Shown: piece after piece, positions 41,601 through 54,134 of the stretch
How positions within the stretch are numbered: the first letter of the stretch is position 1
Layout: every line of letters starts with the position of its first letter
Assembly: GCF_001540865.1 (NCBI RefSeq)
Contig: NC_033637.1
Coordinates: forward strand, 66,291-130,290
Direction of reading: 5' to 3'
From: Ananas comosus
Lineage: Eukaryota; Streptophyta; Magnoliopsida; Poales; Bromeliaceae
DNA: 64,000 nt
The notes under the pieces: model-generated
Databases searched by the model: none
The model's input: only the letters and a program-made list of their open reading frames with translations
Told to the model about the DNA's origin: nothing
Program-made: the position numbers and the translations under genes

Positions 41601-42883
41601 ATTTGGGTTGGAAAATGGTGTGGCGCCGAGTTCAATGAGTTGAGTTGGTAGAATCAGCATGCGATTCAACTGCTCCTGCTGTGTAGAATTGATTGCGAAT
41701 CAGTCAGTTAGTTAGTTAGTTAGCAGGATTAGCATGTGATTCAGAGCGGTCATGGTCATGCAGTTTGGAATTAATTGATTGCCACCGGTTAGGAGCAGGA
41801 TTTGGGTGAAGAAGATGGGGCTGAGGTCAATGATTTGGTATTAAGTATTAACTAGCTAGGCTATTTACTGTGGCTGATTTGTTCGGTGTTCTTTTGGTCG
41901 ATCCGCTCTCGATTGTGCCGTCTGAACGCACCTCGAGACTTGGGTCCGGCGAGGGAAAAGGACAAAGCCCCGGATCAGAGACCAGAACGCAGTCTATGTG
42001 AAAAATTAACATTTAAGTTGGGATTAAAATATGATTATTCCGGGGGTTTGGAAACCGACAGCATAAGGAACTCGCTCGGCGAAGCATCATCATACAATAG
42101 ATCGGGACCCATTAGAAAAGAAGAGATCGGCGGACGTGATAAAAAGAAAATAAAATGAGCCTGGAAAAATTACTTGAGAAGCAGAGAAAATGAGCGGAGT
42201 TACCGTACTGGCAAATGCTAAACAGTATTCCTGCAGGCCCCTGATCGCTTACCTTGATAACTGGGTCCGTGGAGTCATCAAGCACTTGGATTATAATGCG
42301 ATCCGACGGCCATGACAGCCCGCAGGCAGCTCCGATGGACAGCTGGTACACCTGTATTTTTTTTAATTTTTTGTTTTTTTGGAGGGGGGTTTTAGATGAA
42401 AGAAGCACCAGAGCGCCGTTAACCTTAAAAACTCACGACGGCATTATGGAAATGAAGGAAATTAGGAAATTAAATGCCGGGAATTAATAATTATGTATGG
42501 AGCAGCAGCAGCAGCTGAAGCTGAAGCTGAAGCTGAAGCGGATGCTCACGCACCTCTTTCTCATTGTACATGGGGATCTGGACGAGGACCGTGGGATAAG
42601 CCGAATTGCCGAGCTCGAGATCGTCGCGCATGGGCTCCCAGCGGTAGCGCTTCTCGGGCCTCCTCCGGAAGAGCTTGATGAGGACGATGACGACGGCCAT
42701 GTACACCTTCTCCAGGAAGAGCATCACCGACATGAGCAGGCAGAGGAACACGGCCGTCCGGAGCAGGGGCACGATCACCGGCGCCTTGATCTGCTGCCAC
42801 ACCAGCGCCATCTGCTCCGCCACGCCGTCTCTGCTCCCCTGGAACGCCTCCGGAAAGAGCGCCGCCGACGAAACCCTCTCCAT
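34059..42883 (-). CDS. CSLA: Cellulose synthase-like A: glucomannan 4-beta-mannosyltransferase (mannan synthase)
   Basis: There are nine minus-strand exons: 42883-42554, 42351-42253, 41364-41112, 36482-36372, 35952-35816, 35409-35296, 35206-35007, 34743-34549 and 34221-34059. Joined, they give exactly 533 aa, the length of Arabidopsis CSLA9. This is a GT2 enzyme of the Golgi that polymerises GDP-mannose (and GDP-glucose) into the (gluco)mannan backbone. A membrane segment at about 38-62 precedes the cytosolic catalytic domain. That domain has all D,D,D,QxxRW signatures: DDSTD (135-139), [11 protein letters not shown] (D195/D197), TVEDMD (E288/D289) and QQHRW (325-329). About four or five membrane segments follow QQHRW. 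Intron 3 is 4.6 kb. The start is fixed by [14 protein letters not shown]; the open frame upstream has no family resemblance. I would call it CSLA9-like but not name the orthologue. Confidence 0.95.
35658..35690. repeat. (TA)n microsatellite in CSLA intron 5
   Basis: A pure TA run with no MITE attached. Confidence 0.85.
39602..39630 (+). promoter_or_regulatory. Telo-box cluster (about four TTTAGGG-like units)
   Basis: TAGGGTTTAGGGTTTAAGG followed by TTTAGGGTTT gives four units of the plant telomere repeat, one with a mismatch. Short clusters of this kind (AAACCCTAA, telo-box) are typical of promoters and leaders of translation-related genes. It lies about 85 bp before an ATG with a strong downstream splice donor. 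Confidence 0.6.
39716..39740 (+). other. Possible first exon of a transcript nested in CSLA intron 3
   Basis: An ATG in the context AGCAAGGAATGGGCCC opens MGPTKRLI and runs into GATCG|GTAAGTCGAG, a near-perfect GT donor. No second exon could be recognised. It could be a lncRNA, a gene remnant or chance. Confidence 0.25.
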
Positions 42884-43357
42884 GGCCTCTGCTTTTCCCA
42901 CGAAGCAGAAGAGGAGCAGAAACACCCCCACCACCACCACCACCCCAGAATAAGAAAAAAAAAAAAAACAGAAATAATGGTGGCGGTAGTAGTAGCAGCA
43001 GCAGCAATGTTGAGGAGGAGGAGAAAGGCCCACAGGGTAGTAAGAAATTCGAGAAGACAGGATTTTTATAAAGGCGGGGCGGGGTGCTGCTTCTTCCCTC
43101 GCGCACACTCTTCTTCTTCTTTAGTTTCCGTGCTCCAGAGGGGCCAAAAAAAAGAAAAAAAAAAAAGTGACTTTCTTTTTTGTATTTCTGTCTCGCCTGC
43201 CTCTCTTTTGCTTTCTATTATTATTGCTGCTGCTGTTGTGATATCTTCTTTTCTTTTTTGGCAGGAAGAGAAATTTGAATTGCTGGAAGATTACGCAAGG
43301 GAATGCGGTGGAGCTGGACTGTCAGTCTTTCCAATGGATCCCCCGGGAAAGAAAAGG

Positions 43358-43400
<43 letters not shown>

Positions 43401-43845
43401 CGTAAGGAGTAGAAGAAGAAGTCGAAGAGGAAGAGACAGGAGGACACCAAGAGGAGAGGAGAGGAGAGGAGAGAATTGAAGGAAGGAAGGATCTGTCGAA
43501 GCGAACTCACTTCTCACCTAAGCCAGCTCACTGAGAACCCCGGCAATGCTGGTCAGCGTAAAAAAAACAAAAGAAGGAAGAGGAAGAGGGGAGCCCTTCT
43601 TTTCCTTGATCCCCTATTGCCTCCACCAAAATCTTAATCATATATGCAAAGAGAAATATTATAATAATGGGCAGGAAAGAGGAAAGCAGGAAGCCGGCAA
43701 CAAAATGGCCGCAATGCTGTCCTTCCTCTTCCTTTATTTGTTCTCTATCAATCTATCTATCTATCTTATCTATCTCCTCCTCCTTTAACGTGAGCCAGGG
43801 AGGGAGGATAGGAGGGAGAGAGAGAAAGGCGAGGGGGTTGGGGAA

Positions 43846-43886
<41 letters not shown>

Positions 43887-44500
43887 GGGAGAAACAGAGG
43901 AGGGAGGAGAGAGAAACCCAGAACCCCAGACTCCCAACCGTTGGGTATAAACTTACAACCACGGCCTTTAAATAAACAACTCCCCCTCCTATAATTAATA
44001 AAAAGGAATAAAAATACTGGGTGGCCTCTTCTCTTGGTTTCAATTTCCGAACAGAACAGGGAAAAAGGTAATCGAGTCCCGAACCAACGGAAGACGGCCG
44101 AAGGCGCGTCAACCCGGCGCAAATCCGGGCCGTCGTCTCAGGCCCAATCTCTTGCCCCTCCCCCCCGCCTCAATTTTTCTTTTCTTTTTTTTTTTTGTAA
44201 TATTAGAATATTAAAATATTAAAATATTTCTAGGATAGGAGGCCCACCATCTTTAATTTTATCTCGCGGGGGTGCTTTTGTTTCCCCCCACCGCCGTTTA
44301 CAAAATACAAACTAACTAATAAAGCTTTCTCTCTGTAGTCTGTATCACTATCAACTGCCCCATTGCATTGCATGATCCTAAGATATGATTATTTCGCATG
44401 CAGATTAAATCAGCAGCCCGTACCCTTACCTGTCTCTCTTACCTGTCTCTCCCCCTCTCTCTCTAACGCAAACGCCTCTACTGCAGCACGGTACGGCAGA
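42884..44500 (-). promoter_or_regulatory. CSLA 5' leader and promoter region
   Basis: Upstream of the CSLA start are CT/GA microsatellites at 43363-43398 and 43851-43884, typical of plant leaders and core promoters. An open frame continues upstream of the ATG to 43108 but is low-complexity and family-unlike. No TATA box was assigned. Confidence 0.4.
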
Positions 44501-45285
44501 ATGTTAGTCCAAATAATTAAATTTAGTAAGCTTAATTTGTTATTACTGGTTGGTCTTAATTCAGATTAATTTGCTTCTCCCAAAATGGTAAAATATGGAA
44601 CAATGCTAACGCTAAGATTTTGTTTTTCTTTAACTAATTGAAAGGTGCAGGTATAGTTTGTTAATTACAATCCTCCGTATTTCCGCGTACCTATTTATAA
44701 CACTTTAATATAAATAAATAAACAAGTTAGAGAAGGGACTGCTGTAGATGTTAAATATATTAAGATTAAAGAAGGAGGAGGAGGAGTGTTTGCAAGTGAG
44801 AATTAGTCAAGATGAAGCCCATTTAATTTGTCATCCAAAAAATTGTTTCTGAAATTATATCGTACTATTCAACGCACACAAAGATGCATGGAGCTAAGCA
44901 TATAACTAGACCCAGAGGGGGAACAGAGAGGGAGTGCACCGGTGGCGCGTATTTAGGGGATCATACACGTGGGTCTCATGCGTAGCGGGATGAAGATTAC
45001 TGTATCGTCCACACCCTTGCCACATGTAACAAACGAGCAGCGCAAACCGATCGAGTTAAACGACAGTGTAGTCCAACCCGGTCAGGGCCACAACCACAAC
45101 CACAAGCGAGACGAGGCCGGGAAACGCCAAAGAGCGAATGGGTTTTGCGCATGCACGCGATCTAAACGGTTGTGTTACTGTACTGGACTAATTAATCATC
45201 AATCAATTAATTAATTTACTACCAGCTCCGGTGACTACTATATTATATTTATATACCTAGTAGTGTCGGTAGCAGGAATCTAACC

Positions 45286-45335
<50 letters not shown>

Positions 45336-48300
45336 GCTGACTTGGAGCGACACGTAATCATCACCAATCGCATCGTTATCTCAACTCTCAAGGGGACTCG
45401 ACCGCTCAAACTATTTTCACGCGAAAGCAATTTTTTCTTTTTTCTTTTTTTCATTTCGAAGAGGGAGTTGCATTTTCAGATTGTTTCTGGCCTTATGTTA
45501 TTTTCGCCTCTTTATTACTTCCTTTGCAATCCTTTTTAAGACCTAGCTATCTCATTTATCTAGCCAAATTTATTTTCGTAATGATCAATTAAACGAATAT
45601 TGTGTTATCTTTTTTTTAAAAAAAATATTTTTTTATCATACTTCTTAATTAAAATTATTTTAAATTATTTCTAAATTTTTTTCAACTCGGCCAGTCTACT
45701 TAATTTAGTGATTGATATATGTTAACGGAATCAATTTTAAAATTTTCATCTAATTTCAACATATAGTGGATTTATTTTTAACATTCATTATTAATTTGTG
45801 ATCAGTTTAAAAAATTATCTATTTTCTTACCTTTCTATTTTTGGCGCCATGCGTGACATTTTTTATTTAATGTCCACTGCGTATGTGATTGGAGATCTTA
45901 AAAATTATTTCTTAGTAATTGTTAGATTGATTTTTTTTTTGATTAAAAAAATATATTGTTCTTTGATGAAGAGTTGTTAAAAAAAAACCTTTACTACAAG
46001 AAATGATGCCATGATTTTGTTGATAAATGGTTAATAATTTTTTTCTTAATTTTATAGAAATATATTTGCAGCTAGCCCCATATTAGAGATTTTTTTTTAA
46101 CAACTNCTTGGTTACAAGTATGTTAATAATTTATATATATATTTTTCTTACTATATACTTAATTAGTTAATTTAACTGGCGGCTAGCCGACAGTGTATTT
46201 CGATTGAAAAATGAGTAATTCTTCGAGTATTCTAAAAAACCTTCACAAGCACAGTCAATGAGCTATTCTTTTATATTTTTATATTTCTAGGGAATTAAAT
46301 CTCAATTTGAAGCTTTTGAGCCTTATCGTAAGAATAATTGACAAAAAAACAAAAAAAGTCATCTCCAATTGCGTCGTGTATCACATGGGTACCATGAGTC
46401 GAGCAATGTTTTCCATACATTTATAATATAAGTATAAATTTTATATCCTAATTTTTGAAAGGTCAAAATCTATTTTTTGCTGTTATCAATTTTCTAGAAT
46501 ACTAAAAAATTAAAAAGAATTTTTAAATGCTAAAATCATAAGGTGTAAAATGTTTAATTCTATAATAAATTTTTTTCTTATGCTACTAACATTCCGACCT
46601 AAAAAAAAAAAAAAAATAAAAAATAAAAAAATGCAGGTTAGTCTCCTCATCCTTAAATATTTTTCCCCCTTGCATGTGCGTATGTTGCCAACCAAAAGAT
46701 ATATCGCCCAGAAGGCTAGAAAGGGATCAAAAAAAAAAAAAAAAAAAAAATCAACAACAACAAATTTTGGCCTCGTTGTTATATTTTTAAGATACTAAAT
46801 TTATATAGTTTAATATAGCGAGTAAAAAATTTTCTTTTATTGTATCCGGGTTGAGCAATGAATGTTAATTTTTTAAAAAAATTAAAAGTTAAAAAAATAT
46901 TATTGTTTGCTTTGATTTTATGTCATCAAATAAGTACTTCGGACTTAAATATTACACATGATCCATCGTTACTTCCTGCACTATTTTTATATATAAATTC
47001 TAATTAAAAAAATAAAAAAAGACCATGATGCCAAATGTGGTCTTTCTTTTTACCGTGCAAAGAGAATGGGTTTTCCAAATTTTTTTTTTAATTTCATTTT
47101 TGGTAAATTATGTTTTTCCATGGTGTTTAGTGGGAAAAATTCTAAAATGCAACGGGTATATATTGATAACGTGGCGTAACAAACCAATCAAATGTCTCAT
47201 TTTAGGAGTATATGTCCCATCATGATTGTAAAAAAAATATTTTTATTGTACTTTTGTTTGAAAAGTAGGAATGTTATTGGCTTGTTATTTGATGACGTGA
47301 TGCAAGTGTGATAGCGTAGAATTTCTCGTCTAGTGGCTAGGGAGGGTGTTCATCGTGGCATATTGTTTTGACTTCCAATTTTCAGCGCTTTTTAGAATAC
47401 GTGCGACGTCAATTTGGGTTGCAACATTGTTTAAGAAATCCAAAGAATGCACCACTTTTTCAATTTAAAATCCGTCGTAAATAGCCAATTTAAATAAATA
47501 TAATAGTAACAACCTCCTAAACCCGACCTAATTAAGGCGTATATATATACACTAATTGAGAAAACGAAATTTCTTAAAAAAGAGAATCGCCATGCACCTG
47601 TAAAAAGCGTATCGAATAGGTTTCAATTAATAAAAGTACAACACAAGGTCGTCATCATAGCACTTAAAAGGAACCATGTGCTATAAATGTGCACCCCCTT
47701 GTAAAAGAGAGATTAATTTGATGTAACGCCCAATTAATTACTAGCCTTTTCTTGTATTACGGACATAGCCAAATCAGAACTTTGTGGGTTTTATTAGTTC
47801 ACGTCTACAGATGAAGAAACTAAGCAGGAGTTCCGAGTAAGTTTTAGAGTCTAACTATGTCAATAATTAAAACGCAGCACTAATTTTCTCCAGAATAGTA
47901 TAATCATTTTGAATTCTTTTCAATTTTAAAAAAGAAATAGACGCTTTAATTAATTATAGTTTTTTCTATTACGTCTATTTTCTTCGTCAACCAAGAGTTG
48001 GTATGTTTATTCTTAATTGCCTACATGCATAAGCAATATTTTCTTGCTTGAAATAATTAAAAAAAGAAGAAGGATGCAGCACATGATGGAAGGGAAATCA
48101 CTGCCATCGATTCGTCAATTCATCAACTTAACTTTTAAAGAAATGAGGATGGTCCTCATTCCATCTCCGCACGCCGCGCGAGGTGCATCTCATAAATTTA
48201 TTTTCCTTATTGTCTTGGCTTTAATCAGCTGCTGTAAACTTAACAAGCATATATAGTTGTGAATCTTAACTGTATAAATATAAATATGTATCTATTTTAA

Positions 48301-48662
48301 TCTCTATTCATTTACTTAGCGCATCGTTAATTAATTTATTTGTTGACCGACAGAGAGACACAGCTGCGGCATTGATGAGTCCCAGAATATTACAGCGCTC
48401 GTAGGTCAGCAATATCTCTTTACCTCATTTGGAAAATGGACATGATATGAAGAACAATCAAGTCGACTGCTTACGCTCAATTTAGTTAATTATTATTTCC
48501 TTTTAATTAATTTGATAAGTACATTGGGCAACTCAATTTGGAGTCTGACTTTAGCACTCTGGATTAAATAATATCAATAGGATTCTAAATCCATGTAGAC
48601 ATGCAGTAAAATTTCTAATAACGCTATGCTATGATTAGGTTGAGAAAATAATAATAATAATG

Positions 48663-48698
<36 letters not shown>

Positions 48699-48832
48699 GT
48701 GTTATTTTGCTAGACATCTCAGAAGTCGATTAAGCTTGTCGAAAATGTCTAAGCTTTTTGTAGTAAAATTCAATAAAAAAGACAAGAGACGGGATGCAAT
48801 CCGCTCGGGCGCGCACAAGGTCACATTCTACT

Positions 48833-48878
<46 letters not shown>

Positions 48879-49850
48879 CTCCTAATAAGAAAAATGTTAT
48901 GCCAATACCCTTTTTAGAACCGGGGCCTTTTAAGATTTAATGCGTCTTGCTTTCATAATTATAATTATATATTAGCATTATCTATCTATCTATCTCACGT
49001 ACATTAATCCTTCTACCCCCATTTATTCCATTTTTTTTTTTAAAAAAAAGATAATTTAACTGCATTTAACTCCCAGTAGTTGGAGTATGGGGTGGTAAGG
49101 CTACAAACGGACTTGAATTGGGCGCAGTGCCGACACGCTGCAGGTGGGTGAGGTGTCAACCAATTTTGGTAGGCCTGTGATGTACACGCGTTTATTTCGC
49201 GTTTACTTGTTGTGTGTTTATATCACATATTATTATATATATAATATATATATATATATGACGGTGATGAGGATGATATGTTCCATCCTCGTCACACTCT
49301 CTAAGGCATCTATCTCTATCACAAGCTCTGATCTCGACCCTTCCTCGCTGCAGATAAACGGACTAGTAATGTTAAATTTGGCAGCTGGGTTCAGTCCCAC
49401 CTCAATTAAGATCAAATATTAGTCACGTTTCCTGATCCGCACAATTAATAAAGCTAATTACTATCAGGTAGAGTACTTGATCGTTAATTTATCTAATATT
49501 TCTTAGAGCTCCCTCCAGTTTGGTACTCTCGGTGGGAGAATGTGCAGGTCTATGCGGATGCGAACTTTAATTTGGACCAAAGTTGGTTAGCTTGAAATCC
49601 TACACACTATCTATCTATATATTATTTTATCAGAAAGAGAGAGATGATCATTAGTTTTCACATTGGGTTAACCGTTGAATTTGCTCCCATATTATCACGT
49701 CTAAAGTTGTTAGAATATATATATATATATATATATAAAATTTCTCCAAAAATGTACGTTGTTGAAGAAAATTAAGAAGCTGCATGCCTCCTCTTGGTGT
49801 CCTCCTGTCTCTTCCCCTCTTCGACTTCTTCTTCTACTCCTTACCTTACA

Positions 49851-49906
<56 letters not shown>

Positions 49907-50248
49907 AATTCTTTGTTTCAGCAGTGGATCGAGACGTTTTAGCACCAAGATCAATTAGCTGGATAGATCTGTTCCCATTAATTAAGCAACTAATAAAAAT
50001 AAAAATATAACGTCTGTAGTTTATTGGAATTTTAATTTCAGGATTCAATACTAGTGACTCCCCTAATGTTTAAAAATAACTTGTATACTCCTCCAAATTT
50101 TATTTTAATATTTTCATGTGATAAAAAAAAAATTATGTGGTTATCGCATTCAATTTTTTTTCTTGCCATAGGTGACGACGAATGTCGAGGAAGTAATTAA
50201 AACTACAAATTAGGGAGAAGCAACAAATTTGGATCCGTTCCATCAATT

Positions 50249-50291
<43 letters not shown>

Positions 50292-50760
50292 CATATTTAT
50301 ATATAATCCATGTACATGGGACGTGCCGGAACAGGACTAGGAGTTAATTTCGGTACTTTGGCTTCTTGGGGGGGACAGAGATTAGTCGTATTAATTATCG
50401 CCCATTGCTTTGATAATGGAGCTTTAATTACACAATTAAGGAGAAAGTTAAGTTATGCTGTGATCGACCACCAGCAAAACCCAGATTAGACAAAAAGGTG
50501 GTGGTACTTTGCTTTCCATTCTCGAATCAGAGTGTCGGTCGTTCATTCACTTCACCTCTCTCTTACATACTGCCGTGATTAACTTATCACAGAAAGGGTT
50601 AATTTGTACATATATATGCTTGATCTGTGCGCCTTATTCTCCTAATTATTAACCTTCAATTCCATCATCTTAAAATTTCATTCCCTACGTACCCTGGCAT
50701 CTATAAATTTTAATTAACTCTTTTGCTATTTGGCTTTTTAGATTGACAATTTGGGACGAG
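44501..50760. other. Gene-free AT-rich intergenic DNA
   Basis: I see no supported gene. Simple repeats include (GA)n at 45291-45327, (TAA)n at 48649-48697, a poly-A run at 48835-48873, (CT)n at 49856-49901 and (TA)n near 50258-50286. There is an ambiguous base at 46106. Confidence 0.6.
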
Positions 50761-50764
50761 ATGG

Positions 50765-50930
50765 ATCGTTTTTTTTTAGAGTTAGGTAGCATGCTACCCG
50801 TTTCGTTTATTTCATTTAGAAATAAATTTAGCTGGAAATGTGATTCAATTAGGATTCGAACTTGGAACCTCGGATATATACCAACTATCAAATTCTTTGC
50901 CACTTGCTCTAGAGACGGTCAGGGAGACGA
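50765..50930 (-). mobile_element. tRNA-derived SINE
   Basis: Read on the minus strand, a pol III A-box-like TAGAGCAAGTGGCAAAG is followed by a B box (AAGTTCGAATCC). A conserved body GAAATAAACGAAACGGGTAG and an A-rich tail end the unit. Two further copies lie at 59057-59193 and 59863-60005. Confidence 0.65.
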
Positions 50931-50935
50931 GATGG

Positions 50936-52402
50936 ATGGTTAGAAGAGTACGTTGCACTACAAAGTACGGATGCACTGAGTGTGTGCAGCAAATCCTTTC
51001 AAGCAAGCCTCCGATGGTAAAATAATAACAAAATACAGTGTTTGCAAGTTGCAACTAGAAGAGGGAGAATACTGACTCTTTAATTTTTCTGTATTTTTGC
51101 TTTTCTAATGTGTGCCTTGGCCCTTGGATATCATTCTTTCATCAGGGAATATGCCCAAAGGTTTTTTCTTTTTAAATGTATTTGTTTCATAGGATGCACA
51201 GCATCTCAATAACCTAGCGGGAATTTTTAAAAAAAAACTACGCGCTTAGAACAATATTCATAGGGCTACTTGTGTTCATTGGACAGCAGTAGTCCCCACA
51301 GCATCAGCGACAGTATTATCTAATTAAAACATGATAGCCTTTTCTTGCAAGTTTATATGATTAATTAGTTAAATTTTCTGTTTTGTCTCACGTTGAAGGT
51401 ACTAGCTAAATTGAGATTGTATTGTCACTTTAATTTTTAGTTACGTTCCAATGATTCACTAGTACTGTGATCCAGAGATAGATTGCGTGTTGTATCCGTC
51501 CCACTTCTATAACTTTTCTTTAATTTCTCTTCTTCTTCTTTTTTCCGCCATGAGATCGTTTTTAGTGTATGTACTAGAATCGTTTTTAGTGTACCTACTA
51601 GAATTAAAAGCAGCCTAAGATCATAGAAAGATTTGAAATGGTACATTGTTACCAGCTAGCGCAGAAAATTAATGGGCCATCTGATTGTTCAATTGTCGAC
51701 GCAAATGGACTAGCCAACAATAACAATTAATAGACGCAAAATCTCCATCATTAGCAGGCTACGGATGCACTAATTAAGTTCTCCTAAGTGTGCAATTAAC
51801 GAAGCAGGAAGGCTACGTGTCAAATTATCAACACTTTAATTCAAGCGTAAAGACATTATTCTTGCAAAGGCTTGGCAGGCTCCGCATCAATGCCAAGCGT
51901 CCCCTACATCGCATGATCGATGTCCAATATATATTCTACAATTTTTTATTTTTATTTTTTTTGACCAGCTTTTCCTCTTCACTTATTCTCCTTCACATTA
52001 AAATCACGCAATAATTTAGAAAAGCCAATGCTGTTATCTTAATTATAAAGGGTATATATATAGCTGCTCATTTGTTTTTTTTTTTTTTCACTAGTTAGAT
52101 TGTGATGAGTTCCTACAAAAAGAATTTTGAAATAAAAAAGGCTACAGCAATGAGAAAAATGGTTAAGGGTGAGAGTAGTGGGAAACGCGTGAAGCTTTTT
52201 CTTCTCTCTTTTTCTAAAGCCTAAAGAGTACTACTGTACCATATATTCACTGTTTTGAGTGAGACATTGTACCCACTTAATTAACTACATGCTTTGAGAG
52301 TCATCCAGTGTCCAGATTTTGCAATAGTTTCGCATATTTACCGACCAGAACTGAATTTGATCATGCATGGACTTAATTCCTTCGCGTATGCAGCCCCCAC
52401 AC

Positions 52403-52499
<97 letters not shown>

Positions 52500-53029
52500 C
52501 AATAAGAAACCTCGAGAATTCTAAAACTTTGCCTTCCAGATTAAACAACAAAGCACCTTTTAGGTTGGATTTTTTTTTTTAAAAAAAATAATAATATATT
52601 TTTTTAAAATTTTATTGGCATGTGGGCACGTGGCGAACCGATACACCAGTAACACCACCGACTGGTAAATCACTTAAAAATTAAATGGCATTAATGGCGG
52701 CGAAGAATGGGCCGGGGTCCCCGGCCTTTGACTGCACATTCGGCAGCCAATTAGCCGTCTGCCTTCCTAAAGTCCATTCTTCGGACCCTCTTTTGTCTTT
52801 TATAAATTCGGCCGGCCCTTGACGAGCTCCCTAATTAGCCCCCCTCACCACCCCCTGTACTGTACCTGAGTCCCACCGAATTGATACTCCTCCAATCGCT
52901 GATCTACTGTTACAACATCCAAGTCTTAACAATAGTAACATGTCAGCATCTCACTGGTTTTGAAACCAATCTGTAGAGACAACAATGCGCACTTATGAAC
53001 ACCTTCAATCCCGTATTGCTCTTTAATTA
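50936..53029. other. Intergenic DNA left of the LTR element
   Basis: No gene is supported. It holds a (TA)n(GA)n compound microsatellite at about 52407-52495. A GC-rich patch near 52700-52830 has a TATA-like TTTATAAATT but no following gene. Confidence 0.55.
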
Positions 53030-53034
53030 CTCAG
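53030..53034. other. Target-site duplication CTCAG (left)
   Basis: It is identical to the 5 bp at 56388-56392 that flank the other end of the LTR element. Confidence 0.8.
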
Positions 53035-53886
53035 CGTTAGAAGCCGAATTTCCCCGACTCTTGACCTGGTCAACGATCTTCCTAGGAAAGCGCGTCGGGA
53101 TGCGAAACGGTTGCGAATAGTGACCCTCTAAGTATGTGCCCACGACGGATCAAGCGATTCGGCCGATGAGGAATCCAATCAGCCGGGTTCGAAGACCTCT
53201 ACAGTAAATTCGCTTTAGCAGGATGAGCCGAATGAAGAGGGGAAGCCCAGAATTCGACTGAGAGATGAGCCGAATGGCTAGCACAACACAAAATCTGGTC
53301 GGCCCGAATAGCCGAACGTGACTTTCTATTGAATAAGGAATGGAAGAGTATAAGAACAGGGGAGTGATGCCCGTGGGGCAGACAGACTCCAAATATATTC
53401 TACAAGGGAATGATACCCATGGGGCAGACAGACTCCAAATATATTCTATAAGAAAGTGATGCCCATGGGGCAGACAGACTCCAAAGATCTAAGTTACAAG
53501 AACTACTCCTAGGAAAAGCAGTAAATGCGAGTAAGAAGAAAAAGATTACATTTAGATTACTCCTAGAAAAACGATAAAATGCAGAGAAATAAGGGTGGTC
53601 TTTTATGCGCAGGAGCAAAGACCCCTATTGCAGGCTTCAAAGTTACTATTTATAGCCCACATTATTAGTTGGTTGAAAGTAGTTGGGGGGAGTGATTGTA
53701 ATCATGATCGTGGAAGTTATACTAACTCCTCATGAAAGTTACGCTAACTCCTCATGGAAGTTACGCCCCAATCTTCAACCGTTCTCGCCTTCTTGTCTTT
53801 CAGGCGCCTTATTGCCGACTCCTGGTGTACCACGTGTCCTTATTGGCTCATACGTGAATTAGGTCGGCTCAATTTTGGTATCAACA
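53035..53886 (-). repeat. 3' LTR of the gag-only element
   Basis: 852 bp, matching the right LTR with scattered substitutions and small indels. It contains about three 46 bp tandem units (53359-53490) around GTGATGCCCATGGGGCAGAC. Confidence 0.9.
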
Positions 53887-53900
53887 ATGCCCCCCCAATA
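53887..53900 (-). other. Polypurine tract
   Basis: On the minus strand CTATTGGGGGGCAT directly precedes the TGTTGATACC start of the 3' LTR, the expected site for plus-strand priming. Confidence 0.75.
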
Positions 53901-54134
53901 GTCTTTCGAATGAACATTCGGATGACTATTGGTGTCAAATCGACTGTTCAAAAGAACAGTCAAGACCCAAGCTTTAGTTTCACTGGTCATGGTCGGCTTT
54001 AGGAAAACGACGCTTTATCATCCCAGCCACATATATCTTGGCTTCATTAGCCGATTCTTTACTTTTATTCGATTAGTTCGGCTCTTCTTGAACCGAATAT
54101 TTTTCTATCAAGAAATTCTTTTTAAAAAAAGTGG

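Noticed and set aside
42884..43108. N-terminal extension of CSLA in the same open frame
   Set aside because: Residues are Cys/Tyr/Phe/Val low complexity from simple repeats; CSLA length and start (533 aa) match the family without it.
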